This document shows positions 7,710-17,227 of a stretch of 64,000 nt of DNA, in pieces. The notes below the pieces were generated by a model, which saw only the letters and a list, made by a program, of their open reading frames with translations, was not told where the DNA came from and searched no databases. Every line of letters begins with the position of its first letter. The stretch's first letter is position 1. Location: assembly GCA_947503785.1 (NCBI GenBank), contig CANNFB010000004.1, positions 108,984-172,983 on the forward strand, written 5' to 3'. The stretch is from an uncultured Campylobacterales bacterium. GTDB lineage: Bacteria; Campylobacterota; Campylobacteria; Campylobacterales; Arcobacteraceae. The position numbers and the translations under genes are program-made.

Positions 7710-8554
7710 TGCCCTCTACCTAACATTTCAGAGGCTTCCATTACAATCATAAAAGCGTCTTTGTCATTTTCACTTATAATATCTCTTAATATACCAAGTT
7801 TTTTAACATCTAAAACAATGAAAATAAGTGTTTTATCTTCATTATTTAAAATACTAGAACCTTTTAATATTGTTCCTTCAACGCCAAGTGTCTCATCAAT
7901 TTTTTTACTTAATACTTCAGCTTTATTTGAAGCTATATGAATTACTTTAGTACTTAGCGTTCCTGTTAATACTACATCTATTGCTTTTGAAGTTGCATAA
8001 ATACTCATAATACTTAAAACAGCTTTTTCAAAATCTTTAAAAACATAAATTGAAGAAATTACAATAATTACATCAATAATAAGTATTATTTGAGCAGGTT
8101 TAATATGTGAATTAGCAGATATAATTCTAGCAATAATAGTCGATCCACCAGCACTAGAATTTCCTTTTATTATAAAGCCTACACCTAATCCTATAATTAC
8201 ACCACCAAATATTGCGGCTACTAATATATTTGAAATTAATTGCGTATTTATAAAGATACTTGAAAACGTATCAATAAAAACAGATATTAAAAAAATAGTA
8301 ATTATTGTTTTAATTGTAAATACTTTTCCTAGATATTTTAATCCCCAAATTAAAAGTGGAATATTTACAGCAATAATAATTGTTCCAATCGAATAATCTG
8401 TTAAATGATGTAATAAAATTGCCATACCAGGTGTTCCACCTGTTGTAAAATTATGTGGTACAAAAAATAGTACGACTGAAATTGAAATGCATAAAGCACC
8501 TAGTAAAATAAAAAGACTACTTTTTATTTCATTACTTATAGATAATTTTGACAT
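7706..8554 (-). CDS. YitT-family membrane protein (first of two paralogues)
   Basis: 282 residues: an N-terminal YitT membrane domain with five to six helices (residues about 1-200) and a C-terminal cytosolic DUF2179 domain (about 215-280). Typical family strings are the glycine-rich FTTGGTPGMAILLHHL, GLGVGFIIKGNSSAGGSTIIAR and the terminal EASEMLGRGH. The function is not established; some members affect transport or stress in Firmicutes. The ATG at 8554 is preceded by AGGAT. A paralogue with the same architecture and ending (EASELLGRGN) is encoded at 29095. The gene stands alone, with a shared terminator at its 3' end. Confidence 0.9.
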   Translation of the reverse strand: MSKLSISNEIKSSLFILLGALCISISVVLFFVPHNFTTGGTPGMAILLHHLTDYSIGTIIIAVNIPLLIWGLKYLGKVFTIKTIITIFLISVFIDTFSSIFINTQLISNILVAAIFGGVIIGLGVGFIIKGNSSAGGSTIIARIISANSHIKPAQIILIIDVIIVISSIYVFKDFEKAVLSIMSIYATSKAIDVVLTGTLSTKVIHIASNKAEVLSKKIDETLGVEGTILKGSSILNNEDKTLIFIVLDVKKLGILRDIISENDKDAFMIVMEASEMLGRGH

Positions 8555-8693
8555 GAAAAATCCTATGATATTTTGATAGTTTTAATTTTTAGTAAGATTA
8601 GTTAGAGATTATGAGCTTTGTTGTTGTCTATTTTCTTGATTTTGAAGTTTTAAAAGATAATTTAGAAATTCTTTTTTTAGTGTATTTTTGATT

Positions 8694-9158
8694 TTAGTTT
8701 TCCTCTAAAGATATTAGTGATGCCATTATAGCATTAGATAAGTCATTTGTTATTATTTCGTCCCATTTTTCTACTTGTTTTCTTTCATTTTCTTTACAAA
8801 TATTTATCATAGTTTGGTTAAAGAAAGTATTATCATTAATCTCATTTATAATTGGCTCAATTTGTATTTGTGAATTTTTAACAAGTTCAAGATTTGTATT
8901 TACAAAATTTTGTAAAGCATCCATAGCACTTTGTTTTTTTAATTCATCATTAAAAATTTCATCACAATTTTCTAAAGTCGAAATATCTTTTAACATTTCA
9001 TAAATTGAGCCAAGTGCTAGTTGTAATTCTATTTCATAATTGACTTGTTTAGTATTTGCAGTATTTACAAAATTTCCACAAGCAACTTGGTAGTACATCT
9101 CATATTTTGCTAGGTTTCTAATTATATTCTCTCTTGAGAAATATTTTTCTATATTCAT
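8694..9158 (-). CDS. Uncharacterised helical cytosolic protein
   Basis: 154 residues, no signal peptide or membrane segment, mostly predicted helix, acidic and Asn-rich. Two cysteines lie at about residues 27 and 64 and one near 120. I recognise no family. It is divergent from the large chemotaxis receptor gene at 9277, with about 118 bp between, which may mean shared regulation but is not evidence of a shared role. The start ATG at 9158 has AGGATAAAAGT upstream. AT-content and codon use match the neighbours, so it appears to be a real gene. Confidence 0.6.
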   Translation of the reverse strand: MNIEKYFSRENIIRNLAKYEMYYQVACGNFVNTANTKQVNYEIELQLALGSIYEMLKDISTLENCDEIFNDELKKQSAMDALQNFVNTNLELVKNSQIQIEPIINEINDNTFFNQTMINICKENERKQVEKWDEIITNDLSNAIMASLISLEEN

Positions 9159-9276
9159 TTTACTTTTATCCTAAAATAATTTTAATATTCATATTATATT
9201 GATTCTTTGTTAAATTAATAATTAAAAATTAATATTAAATACTTTATAATAATTCTAAATGATTAAAAGGCTTAGT

Positions 9277-11682
9277 ATGTTTAGAAATATGACTATTAAA
9301 TTAAAACTTATTTTATTAATCTTAGTATCAATGGCTTTTTTAGCAATAGCACTTTCAACTTTTTCAATATATGAAGTTAAAACAACTTCACTAAAAGAAA
9401 ATTTTCATAATTTAACTGCTGTTAGAGATTCAAAGCATAAGCAATTAGATAAATTTTTTAAAGAAAGAAAAGCTGATATTAAAGTTCTTGCTAGAAGTAA
9501 AGATGTTAAAAATCTTCTTGAAGATTTAAATTATGTTTATGATGAGTTAAATGTTGGTAAAAAAGACAAATATCCTATTACTAATGAGTTAAATATTAGT
9601 AAAATTAAAAAACATGAAGCGTTTTTTCAAGGGTATATGAAAGATTATGGTTATTACGATATTTTTATAATTAATAACACTCATGGTCAGGTAATGTATT
9701 CTTCAGCTAAAGAATCAGATTATGGAGAAAATCTTTTATATGGTAACTTAAAAGATAGTGGATTAGCAGAAGTTTGGAAAAAAGTAAAAGAAACAAAAAA
9801 AATATCATTTATTGATATGAAACCTTATGCTCCAAGTAATGGCGCCCCTGCAATGTTTATTGGAACTCCTATTTATATTAATGAGTCTATTGCATCTATA
9901 TTAGTATTTCAAATATCTGATCAAGCAATAAATGATATTATGCAATTTAGAAAAGGGTATGGTTCAAGTCAAGAAGATTATCTAGTTGGTATGGATAAGT
10001 TAATGAGAAGTGATAGTTATTTAGATAAAACTAATCATTCATTAAAAGCTTCTTTTTCAAATCCATCTGCAGGAAAAGTTGATACAAAAGCTTCACAAAA
10101 TGCTCTAAATGGAAAAACTAATACTGAAATAATTATGGATTATAATTCAAATCCAGTACTTTCAGCATATTCGTATGTAAAGATTGGGGATTCTATTACT
10201 TGGGCTATAATATCAGAAATTGATGAAGCAGAAGTACTAGAAACACCAAATAATATTCGTAATATAATAATATTAATGTCACTAGTAATTTTTACTATCA
10301 TTACTTTAATCGCAATTTTTATTATCAATAAAAGTTTAATTAAACCACTTAGTAGTTTTCAAAATGGCTTATTAGAATTTTTTAAATATCTAAATAAAGA
10401 AAAACTTGACGTAGAGCTTTTAAATATTACATCTAACGATGAAATTGGAATTATGAGTACAGTTATTAATCAAAATATCCAAAGAGTTAAAAAGGATATA
10501 CAAGCTGATGATGAGCTATTAGATGATGCAAAAAACGTATTATCTAGAGTAAAAAATGGTTGGTACTCTCAAACTATTGAAAAATCAACAAGTAATGCTA
10601 GTTTAGAAAGTTTAAAAAATGATGTAAACACAATGATTGAAGCTACAAAAGATAATTTTAACAGTGTTAATAAATTATTAAATGAATATTCAAACTATAA
10701 TTATTTAAAAGAATTAAAAGTTGATAATATTGAAAAAGGTGGGGTTTTTGAGCAACTTATAAATGATATAAATAAACTACGAACTGCAATTACTCAAATG
10801 CTTATTGATAACAAAAGAAATGGTTTAATAATAAATGATTCTTCAAATATATTATTATCAAATGTAGATATATTAAATAAATCATCAAATGAGGCAGCAG
10901 CATCTTTAGAAGAAACAGCAGCAGCTCTAGAAGAGATTACAGGTAATGTAACATCAACAACTCAAAAGATTGTACAGATGTCTGATTTTGCATCACAGGT
11001 TACTTCTTCTGCATCTGAAGGCGAAAATCTAGCAAATAAAACAACATTGGCAATGGATGAGATAAATACTCAAGTTACTGCAATCAATGAAGCAATCACC
11101 GTAATTGATCAAATTGCTTTTCAAACAAATATCCTTTCATTAAATGCAGCAGTAGAAGCAGCAACTGCAGGCGAAGCAGGTAAAGGGTTTGCCGTAGTTG
11201 CAGCAGAAGTAAGAAATCTTGCTTCAAGAAGTGCAGAAGCAGCTAAAGAGATAAAATCTCTAGTTGAAAATGCAAATATAAAAGCAAATGAAGGTAAAGT
11301 GATTTCTGATAATATGATTGAAGGTTATACAAGTTTAAATCAAAATATTGGTAAAACTATCGAGCTTATTGAGGATATTTCAAATGCTTCTAAAGAGCAA
11401 CAATTAGGAATAGTTCAAATAAATGACGCAATTAATTCTCTAGATCAACAAACGCAAAAGAACGCGGCTGTTGCAGGTGAAACTAAAGCAATTGCGACTA
11501 ATACATCTATTATTTCAAACTCAATTGTTTCAAGTGCTGATGAAAAAGAGTTTGAGGGTAAAGATGATATTAAAATAGAAAAGGTAAAATCATCTAATAA
11601 GGATGATAATCATAGTAATAAAAAGATTACAACTGAAGTAATAAAAGATAATACTTCAGATACTTCATGGGAAAGTTTTTAG
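9277..11682 (+). CDS. Methyl-accepting chemotaxis protein (transmembrane receptor)
   Basis: About 801 residues. TM1 near the N-terminus ([19 protein letters not shown]), a periplasmic sensor of about 290 residues that fits the Cache class, TM2 ([19 protein letters not shown], about residues 330-350), HAMP and linker region, and a cytoplasmic signalling domain. The hairpin tip is canonical: [20 protein letters not shown], then [16 protein letters not shown]. No C-terminal CheR/CheB pentapeptide is seen. I prefer ATG 9277 over ATG 9259 because AAAAGG precedes it by about seven bases, while 9259 has no ribosome site. It would sense an extracellular ligand and signal to CheA/CheW. A small unknown gene follows after six bases. 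Confidence 0.93.
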   Translation: MFRNMTIKLKLILLILVSMAFLAIALSTFSIYEVKTTSLKENFHNLTAVRDSKHKQLDKFFKERKADIKVLARSKDVKNLLEDLNYVYDELNVGKKDKYPITNELNISKIKKHEAFFQGYMKDYGYYDIFIINNTHGQVMYSSAKESDYGENLLYGNLKDSGLAEVWKKVKETKKISFIDMKPYAPSNGAPAMFIGTPIYINESIASILVFQISDQAINDIMQFRKGYGSSQEDYLVGMDKLMRSDSYLDKTNHSLKASFSNPSAGKVDTKASQNALNGKTNTEIIMDYNSNPVLSAYSYVKIGDSITWAIISEIDEAEVLETPNNIRNIIILMSLVIFTIITLIAIFIINKSLIKPLSSFQNGLLEFFKYLNKEKLDVELLNITSNDEIGIMSTVINQNIQRVKKDIQADDELLDDAKNVLSRVKNGWYSQTIEKSTSNASLESLKNDVNTMIEATKDNFNSVNKLLNEYSNYNYLKELKVDNIEKGGVFEQLINDINKLRTAITQMLIDNKRNGLIINDSSNILLSNVDILNKSSNEAAASLEETAAALEEITGNVTSTTQKIVQMSDFASQVTSSASEGENLANKTTLAMDEINTQVTAINEAITVIDQIAFQTNILSLNAAVEAATAGEAGKGFAVVAAEVRNLASRSAEAAKEIKSLVENANIKANEGKVISDNMIEGYTSLNQNIGKTIELIEDISNASKEQQLGIVQINDAINSLDQQTQKNAAVAGETKAIATNTSIISNSIVSSADEKEFEGKDDIKIEKVKSSNKDDNHSNKKITTEVIKDNTSDTSWESF

Positions 11683-11688
11683 AATAAG

Positions 11689-12270
11689 ATGGGTTTTTTA
11701 AAAGTTGTAAAATCAATAATTAATACTGTTGTCAAATTATCTAGACCTGTGTTTAATCAAGAAGATAATATTTTAAAGTTTAAAATAAATTCTGAACTAT
11801 TTTATAGCTATGAATTAGAAGATTTTGATATCAAAACTAGGCATGATTCTTATACTCTTAACGCATATACTCTAAAGTCAAAAGATTTATTTATTGAGTA
11901 TGTGCAAACTGATAGTGATGTAGTTTGGAATGGATTAGCAAGTTCTTTATATATAAACTTGATTAAACAAAAACTAAAACTTAATTCTATGGAAGTATTA
12001 GAAAAACATGAATTTAATAATTATAATTTTATTACATACAAAATAGATAATCATTTTATTTTAAATTTTATTTATATTTATGAACTAAATAAAGATGTTT
12101 TTATTCTGGATATAAGTTCAAAATTATATACGAAGTTAATAAGTAATTTTATAAAGGATTATAGTTATAGTTTTGAAAAAAACGAACCTGACACTATTGA
12201 TTTTAATTTTAGTATTGTAAGAGAAAATAATATGAATAACTATTTCTCTTACGAATCATCTGGAAATTAA
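11689..12270 (+). CDS. Unknown protein encoded directly behind the chemoreceptor
   Basis: 193 residues, cytosolic, with no signal or membrane segment. It has an N-terminal basic amphipathic helix (FLKVVKSIINTVVKLSR) and then a beta-rich body with many aromatic residues. I recognise no domain. ATG at 11689 is only six bases after the receptor's stop codon, so it is probably translated from the same mRNA and may be a partner of the receptor. It overlaps the convergent DUF4197 gene by four bases. Codon use and AT richness are as in the neighbours. Confidence 0.6.
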   Translation: MGFLKVVKSIINTVVKLSRPVFNQEDNILKFKINSELFYSYELEDFDIKTRHDSYTLNAYTLKSKDLFIEYVQTDSDVVWNGLASSLYINLIKQKLKLNSMEVLEKHEFNNYNFITYKIDNHFILNFIYIYELNKDVFILDISSKLYTKLISNFIKDYSYSFEKNEPDTIDFNFSIVRENNMNNYFSYESSGN

Positions 12271-13109
12271 TTTCCAAATACTTGTTTTAAGATAGAAGAT
12301 GTTTGTGCTACTGGGTTTGTTCTAATTTCAGCTTCTTTTTGTGCTATCATAGTAAATAATCCACCAATTGCTTTTTCTGTTACATACTCATCTAAAGATT
12401 TATCAGAGCTTCCTGGTAAGTATGAATCAACTCCAAAACTTTTTGCTAATCCCATAATTTCACTATTTTCGACAATTCCTTTTGCATTTGATTTATAAAA
12501 GTTATTTGCCATATCATAGTATGAAGCTACTTGATTCTCTTTCATTGTATTTTGAATAATAGGAGCAATCATTTTCTTTAAAGATTCAGTAGTATTTGCT
12601 TTAAAATAATTTGTTGCTGCATTTTTATCTCCAGCTAAAATATTTTGTGCATCTTGTAATGACATTTTCTCAATAGCATTTACAAATATATCAGCTGTTT
12701 TAGGTGCTGCTGCTGTTGCTGCTTTATTCATAGAGTTTATTAAGTTATCAGCCATTTCATTTCCACCAGCACTTCTTAAAAGTGTTTCAACTTTTGCTAA
12801 GTTATCAGGTAATGGAATTTTTACTAATGAATTGTTTAAATATCCATTACTAGAACCTAATTCTTTTACTGCATAATTAACTCCTACTTTTAAAGCTTCT
12901 TTTAAACCATTTGTTACTGTTGAATTACTAAGATTTGTATTTGTATTTGTATTTGTATTTGTATTTGTATTTGTATTTGTATTTGTATTTTCTGTTGGAC
13001 TTGTATTTGCAACACTATCCATAACACCTTTTGCAATACTTCCTAAATCAAATGCGTATGTTAGGCTCGATGTTAATATTAAAGATGCAACTATTGTACT
13101 TTTTTTCAT
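12267..13109 (-). CDS. DUF4197-family exported protein with an (Asn-Thr)9 repeat
   Basis: 280 residues. Signal peptide MKKSTIVASLILTSSLTYA, cleaved probably before FDLGS. The mature protein follows the DUF4197 pattern: GLKEALKVGVNYAVKELG, VKIPLPDNLAKVETLLRSAG, and a conserved C-terminus with ATEKAIGGLF-like spacing and SSILKQVFG. DUF4197 proteins are periplasmic and uncharacterised. Inserted between the signal peptide and the domain, at residues about 41-60, is a run of Asn-Thr dipeptides encoded by a hexanucleotide repeat, giving a flexible polar linker whose length could vary without a frameshift. The gene is convergent with the receptor-linked gene and overlaps it by four bases. Confidence 0.85.
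   Translation of the reverse strand: MKKSTIVASLILTSSLTYAFDLGSIAKGVMDSVANTSPTENTNTNTNTNTNTNTNTNTNLSNSTVTNGLKEALKVGVNYAVKELGSSNGYLNNSLVKIPLPDNLAKVETLLRSAGGNEMADNLINSMNKAATAAAPKTADIFVNAIEKMSLQDAQNILAGDKNAATNYFKANTTESLKKMIAPIIQNTMKENQVASYYDMANNFYKSNAKGIVENSEIMGLAKSFGVDSYLPGSSDKSLDEYVTEKAIGGLFTMIAQKEAEIRTNPVAQTSSILKQVFGN
12933..12990. repeat. Hexanucleotide microsatellite, ATTTGT x 9 plus a partial unit
   Basis: Nine uninterrupted ATTTGT units (12933-12986) and a partial ATTT lie inside the DUF4197 gene and encode alternating Asn and Thr on the minus strand. Units of six keep the reading frame whatever the copy number. Confidence 0.95.
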
Positions 13110-13191
13110 AATTATTCCTATTTATATTTTTGTTTTATTTTAACATTATATAATGAAATTATGAAACAATTGTGAAAAGGTAATATTAAAA

Positions 13192-13626
13192 ATGATTAAT
13201 GAAATTTCTGACTATTTATATAGTTTTAAAAATAAAGTAATGGAAGCTGAAAATATAGTTGAAACTTGTGAAGACATAATATCAAAGTATGCTGTATATT
13301 TAGAAAAAGAAGGTTTTAAAAAAGATTACGAAGAAAACTTTTTTACTATCTTAGGTTATACATACAGGTTAGAAGATAATAAACAAAGATTGTTTTATAC
13401 TTTCCAGGAGGCTGTATACGCGATTGATTTAGATAAGCTTATGAAAAATGAAGACTCTTTAAAACTAAATACAATCATTTATATTTTAGTTCTTAATTCA
13501 ATAATCAAAGAATATAAAACATCAATAGTTAATGAAGTTGAAAAAACTAAAGCACTTGATACTTATAAAATAGTTCAACAAAGACAAGCAAAAGAGAATA
13601 AAAAATATCACATGTATCAAAATTAA
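13192..13626 (+). CDS. Uncharacterised helical protein
   Basis: 144 residues, no signal peptide, predicted to be largely helical with several tyrosine- and lysine-rich stretches and a basic C-terminal tail. I recognise no domain. ATG at 13192 has AAAGGTAATATTAAAA upstream. It is divergent from the DUF4197 gene (82 bp apart) and nine bases before the PNPOx-fold gene, whose ribosome site AAGGAG starts right after this stop codon, so the two are probably co-transcribed. Confidence 0.6.
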   Translation: MINEISDYLYSFKNKVMEAENIVETCEDIISKYAVYLEKEGFKKDYEENFFTILGYTYRLEDNKQRLFYTFQEAVYAIDLDKLMKNEDSLKLNTIIYILVLNSIIKEYKTSIVNEVEKTKALDTYKIVQQRQAKENKKYHMYQN

Positions 13627-13635
13627 GGAGATAAA

Positions 13636-14181
13636 GTGGCAAATTTTACAGAAAAATTAAGTAGTAAAGATATTGAATTTATAAAGAATCAAAAAATGTT
13701 TTTTGTATCAACTGCACCAAAAGATGGAAAAATAAATATTTCACCAAAAGGTTTAGATGATACATTTAAAATTATAGATGAAAATACAATTTTATGGCTA
13801 AACTATTTTGGAAGTGGAAATGAAACAGCAGCACATTTACTTGAAGATAAAAGAATGACTATTATGTTTTGTGCTTACGAAGGTGATGCAAATATTCTAA
13901 GACTATATTGTGAAGTAAAATGTATTCAAGAAAAAGATAAAAATTGGGAAGAATATATAAAACATTTTTCTATTAAAAGAGCCTCTAGGCAAGTTTTTGA
14001 AGTGAAAATATTATCTATAAATAATTCTTGTGGGATGGGAGTTCCCTTATATGATTTTGTTTCACAAAGAGATGAATTAACAAACTTTTATGATAATTCT
14101 ACAAAAGAAGAGCATCTAGCTTATATGAAAAAAAAGAATCAAATAAGCTTTGATGGAAAAGACACTAAACTATTTAATTAG
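13636..14181 (+). CDS. Pyridoxamine 5'-phosphate oxidase-fold flavoprotein
   Basis: 181 residues of the PNPOx-like split-barrel, FMN-binding family. The N-terminal segment KNQKMFFVSTAPKDGKINIS followed by KGLD is the usual first strands of the pyridoxamine oxidase-like group, followed by NETAAHLLEDKRMTIMF. It is distinct from PdxH (encoded at 26648), and the substrate is unknown; relatives include general stress or flavin/heme-binding proteins. The start is GTG at 13636 with AAGGAG seven bases before. Its last twelve bases overlap the convergent LOG-family gene in a small hairpin region. Confidence 0.82.
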   Translation: MANFTEKLSSKDIEFIKNQKMFFVSTAPKDGKINISPKGLDDTFKIIDENTILWLNYFGSGNETAAHLLEDKRMTIMFCAYEGDANILRLYCEVKCIQEKDKNWEEYIKHFSIKRASRQVFEVKILSINNSCGMGVPLYDFVSQRDELTNFYDNSTKEEHLAYMKKKNQISFDGKDTKLFN

Positions 14182-14793
14182 TTTAGTTATCTGTTTTTCA
14201 ACTAACTTAATATCATCTGTTAGTGTGAATATATCTAAATCTTTTTTATCAATCATTTTATTTTCATATAATGATTTTTTAAAGAATTTAATTAAATATT
14301 TCCAATAATCACTTCCTACTAAAAATACTTTTATACCATTTAATTTTTTTGTTTGCATTAAAGTTATTACTTCAAATAATTCATCTAATGTTCCAAATCC
14401 ACCAGGAAAAATCACAATAGCTTTTGAATATTTTACTAACATATATTTTCTTGAAAAAAAGTAATTAAAAGTTAAACTTTTTGTTGTATATGGATTTGGA
14501 TGTTGCTCTTTTGGAAGAAGAATATTTAGCCCAATTGATTCAGCTTTCTTAGCTTCAAATGCACCTTTGTTAGCTGCACCCATAATTCCACTACCACCAC
14601 CTGTGATAATATTTATTTCTTTTTTTGCAAGTTTCCTAGCTAGCTTTTTTGCAAGTAGGGCATATTTATTATCCTCTGCTACTCTTGCACTTCCAAATAT
14701 TGTAACATTGTTTTTTAAATTTTTTAATATTTTTTTACTATCGTTAAAGTCTTTTATTATTCTTTTATTATAAATTATTTCATTTTTATTCAT
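14170..14793 (-). CDS. LOG-family (TIGR00730) nucleotide 5'-monophosphate phosphoribohydrolase
   Basis: 207 residues with a Rossmann-like lysine-decarboxylase-like fold. The motifs ITGGGSGIMGAANKGA and PGGFGTLDELFEVITLMQ contain the catalytic PGGxGTxxE. Known members hydrolyse cytokinin ribotides or other nucleotide monophosphates to a free base and ribose phosphate; bacterial members probably act in nucleotide turnover. Residues 1-30 are an extra Asn/Lys-rich lead before the GSAR segment. ATG at 14793 follows AAAGGAAAGTAA. It overlaps the upstream convergent gene by 12 bases and is divergent from the pxpA operon. Confidence 0.9.
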   Translation of the reverse strand: MNKNEIIYNKRIIKDFNDSKKILKNLKNNVTIFGSARVAEDNKYALLAKKLARKLAKKEINIITGGGSGIMGAANKGAFEAKKAESIGLNILLPKEQHPNPYTTKSLTFNYFFSRKYMLVKYSKAIVIFPGGFGTLDELFEVITLMQTKKLNGIKVFLVGSDYWKYLIKFFKKSLYENKMIDKKDLDIFTLTDDIKLVEKQITKLIK

Positions 14794-14898
14794 TTACTTT
14801 CCTTTTGCGTATTATAGACTTAATTATATTAAAAAAGAAGTTTAATAATCTTAATAATATATGCTAAAATAAAAGTATATTTTATGCAAGGTAAAAAA

Positions 14899-15630
14899 AT
14901 GAATATTAGATTAAACTGTGACATGGGTGAAAGCTTTGGTATTTGGAAAATGGGCTTAGACAAAGAGATTATGCCCTTTATAGATATGGCTAATTTAGCT
15001 TGTGGATATCACGCAAGCGATGCTGTAACTATGAATAGATCAGTAGCCTTAGCTAAAGAACATAATGTAACAATTGGAGCACATCCTTCTTATCAAGATT
15101 TAGTTGGCTTTGGTAGACGTTCAATGCTTTGTTCTCTTGAAGAGATTAAATCTATCGTTTTATATCAATTAGGAGCTTTAAATGCTTTTTGTAAATCTCA
15201 TGGTACTTCAATTGCTTATGTAAAACCACATGGTGCTTTATACAATGATATGATGAAAGATGAAAATATTTTAAAAGCAGTTTTAAATGCAATCTCTTCT
15301 TTTGATAAAAACATAAAATTAATGGTTCTGTCAACATCTGATAATGAAGCTTATAAACATACTGCTTTACTTTATGGAATAAATTTAATTTTTGAAGTAT
15401 TTGCAGATAGAAATTATAATGATAATGGAACTTTAGTATCACGTGCACAGCCTAATGCTGTTATAAAGGATGAACTTGAAGTTGCACAAAGAGTTTTAAC
15501 TTTAAAAGAAAAAGGTTATATAGAAACTATTAATAAGGAAAAGCTTTTTATTGAAGTAAATACTATTTGTATTCATGGGGATAATGAAAACGCCTTAGCG
15601 TTTATAAAGTTACTAAGAAACGCTTTATAA
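14899..15630 (+). CDS. pxpA: 5-oxoprolinase subunit PxpA (LamB/YcsF family)
   Basis: 243 residues. PxpA with PxpB and PxpC forms the widespread bacterial ATP-dependent 5-oxoprolinase that turns the damage product 5-oxoproline into glutamate. The sequence starts with the family hallmark RLNCDMGESFG and contains MANLACGYHASDA, IGAHPSYQDLVGFGRR and VKPHGALYNDM. I choose ATG 14899 rather than 14884 because AAGG lies about seven bases before it and the protein then begins as in other family members. It is two bases before pxpB, the first gene of a three-gene operon. Confidence 0.95.
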   Translation: MNIRLNCDMGESFGIWKMGLDKEIMPFIDMANLACGYHASDAVTMNRSVALAKEHNVTIGAHPSYQDLVGFGRRSMLCSLEEIKSIVLYQLGALNAFCKSHGTSIAYVKPHGALYNDMMKDENILKAVLNAISSFDKNIKLMVLSTSDNEAYKHTALLYGINLIFEVFADRNYNDNGTLVSRAQPNAVIKDELEVAQRVLTLKEKGYIETINKEKLFIEVNTICIHGDNENALAFIKLLRNAL

Positions 15631-15632
15631 TA

Positions 15633-16316
15633 ATGCAATTTAAAGTAGCTTCTGTTGATTCACTAATAATATATTTTGGAAATGAAATAAGTCAAGATAT
15701 ATCATTAAAAGTAAGAAAAGCATTTAAAAAAATATCTACATTTAAAGATGAGGGTTTAATAGAAATTATACCTTCATATAATTCTATTTTTATTACTTAT
15801 GATATTTTTAAATATGATTTTATTACATTAAAAGAAAAGATTAATTCTTCAATTACTTTAGATTTTTTAGAAGAAAAAGAAGTAAATGAAGAAAAAATAG
15901 TAACTATTGATATTTATTATGGAATTGAAGTTGGCTTTGATTTAGAACGCATTTCAAATAAAACAAATCTTTGTGTAGATGAAGTTATTTCTATACATTC
16001 AAACAAATTATATGATGTTTATGCAATAGGTTTTTTACCAGGTTTCGCATATTTAGGAAATGTAGATAAAAAAATAGCAATGCCAAGACTTTCAAGTCCT
16101 AGAAAAATAATACCAAAAGGCTCATTAGCTATTGCAGATATTCAAACAGCAGTATATCCTCAAAATTCACCAGGTGGTTGGAATATAATAGGAAAAACAG
16201 CTCTGGACTTATTTGATAAAAAGCTTGCGTCTTTATCTCCTTTAACAGTTGGATGTAAAGTAAAATTTAATCCAATTATAAAAAAAGAGTTTTTAAAGCA
16301 AGGTGGAATTTTATGA
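15633..16316 (+). CDS. pxpB: 5-oxoprolinase subunit PxpB
   Basis: 227 residues, allophanate hydrolase subunit 1-like (KipI homologue). The family signature appears as IGFLPGFAYLGNVD, PRLSSPRKIIPKGSLAIAD and YPQNSPGGWNIIGKT. It works with PxpA and PxpC on 5-oxoproline. It starts two bases after pxpA and overlaps pxpC by four bases (ATGA), so translation is coupled. Confidence 0.95.
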   Translation: MQFKVASVDSLIIYFGNEISQDISLKVRKAFKKISTFKDEGLIEIIPSYNSIFITYDIFKYDFITLKEKINSSITLDFLEEKEVNEEKIVTIDIYYGIEVGFDLERISNKTNLCVDEVISIHSNKLYDVYAIGFLPGFAYLGNVDKKIAMPRLSSPRKIIPKGSLAIADIQTAVYPQNSPGGWNIIGKTALDLFDKKLASLSPLTVGCKVKFNPIIKKEFLKQGGIL

Positions 16317-17227
16317 GTTTAGAAGTAATCAATTCTCCTCTTTTATCATTAATTCAAGATAAAGGAAGATTCTCTTATACCTCTATTGGTGTAACAAACT
16401 CAGGAGTTATGGATGAATATGCATATAATATAGCTAATAATCTATTAGGAAATGAACTTAATACTAATATAATAGAAATAGCTTTTTCAAATATTATATT
16501 TATAGCACATAAAAATACTACGATTGCAATTACAGGTGCAAAGTGTGAATTTTTTATAAATGATATTACTTTTAATACTTGGCAAACACATAATATTAAA
16601 GCTGGGGATATCATTAAAATAGGAAAAATACTAAGTGGTTCAAGAGTTTATTTAGGAGTAGATAATGGGTTTCTTATCAAAAAAGAGTTTGGAAGTAATT
16701 CTACAACTTTAAAAGAAAACTTAGGTGGATTAAATGGAGATAAGCTTCAAAAAGGTGATATTTTAAATTTTAATTCTTCTACAAAAATTTCAACTACTAG
16801 ATTAAAAAAACAATATATCCCTGATTATAAAGAAGTACTAATTTTACGAGTTGTATTAGCTTATCAAAATGATTCTTTTAAACAAGAAGAAATAGATAAA
16901 TTCTTTTCAAATATTTATACTATTACAAATGAATTTAATAGAATGGGATGCAAGTTAGAAGGGGAAGAAATAGCCTGTGATATTGAGGGGATTGTTTCAG
17001 AAGGTATATCTTTTGGAGCAATTCAAATACCAAAAGATGGGAAACCTATTATTTTATTAAAAGATAGACAAACTATTGGTGGTTATCCAAAAATTGGCTC
17101 AGTTTTAAGTATTGATTGTTTTAAGCTATCTCAATGTAAACCTTTACAAAAAGTAAAGTTTTTACCTATTTCATTAGAAGAAGCTCAAAGAAAAATGAAA
17201 ATATTTTATTCTTCCTTTATAATATGA
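16313..17227 (+). CDS. pxpC: 5-oxoprolinase subunit PxpC (biotin-dependent carboxyltransferase-like)
   Basis: 304 residues, KipA/allophanate hydrolase subunit 2-like. Recognised by LLSLIQDKGRFSYTSIGVTN near the N-terminus, AITGAKCEFFIN, GSRVYLGVDNGF and ILLKDRQTIGGYPKIGSVLS. It forms the catalytic complex with PxpB. The start overlaps pxpB by four bases. Its 3' end overlaps the convergent GGDEF-like gene by 22 bases. Confidence 0.95.
   Translation: MSLEVINSPLLSLIQDKGRFSYTSIGVTNSGVMDEYAYNIANNLLGNELNTNIIEIAFSNIIFIAHKNTTIAITGAKCEFFINDITFNTWQTHNIKAGDIIKIGKILSGSRVYLGVDNGFLIKKEFGSNSTTLKENLGGLNGDKLQKGDILNFNSSTKISTTRLKKQYIPDYKEVLILRVVLAYQNDSFKQEEIDKFFSNIYTITNEFNRMGCKLEGEEIACDIEGIVSEGISFGAIQIPKDGKPIILLKDRQTIGGYPKIGSVLSIDCFKLSQCKPLQKVKFLPISLEEAQRKMKIFYSSFII

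Noticed and set aside
12261..12276. Perfect palindrome TGGAAATTAATTTCCA as an operator
   Set aside because: It lies across the overlapping stop codons of two convergent genes with no promoter; more likely an end-of-gene hairpin or chance.
12933..12990. Short tandem repeat considered as a CRISPR-like array
   Set aside because: Unit is only six bases with no spacers, and it is in frame inside the DUF4197 gene.
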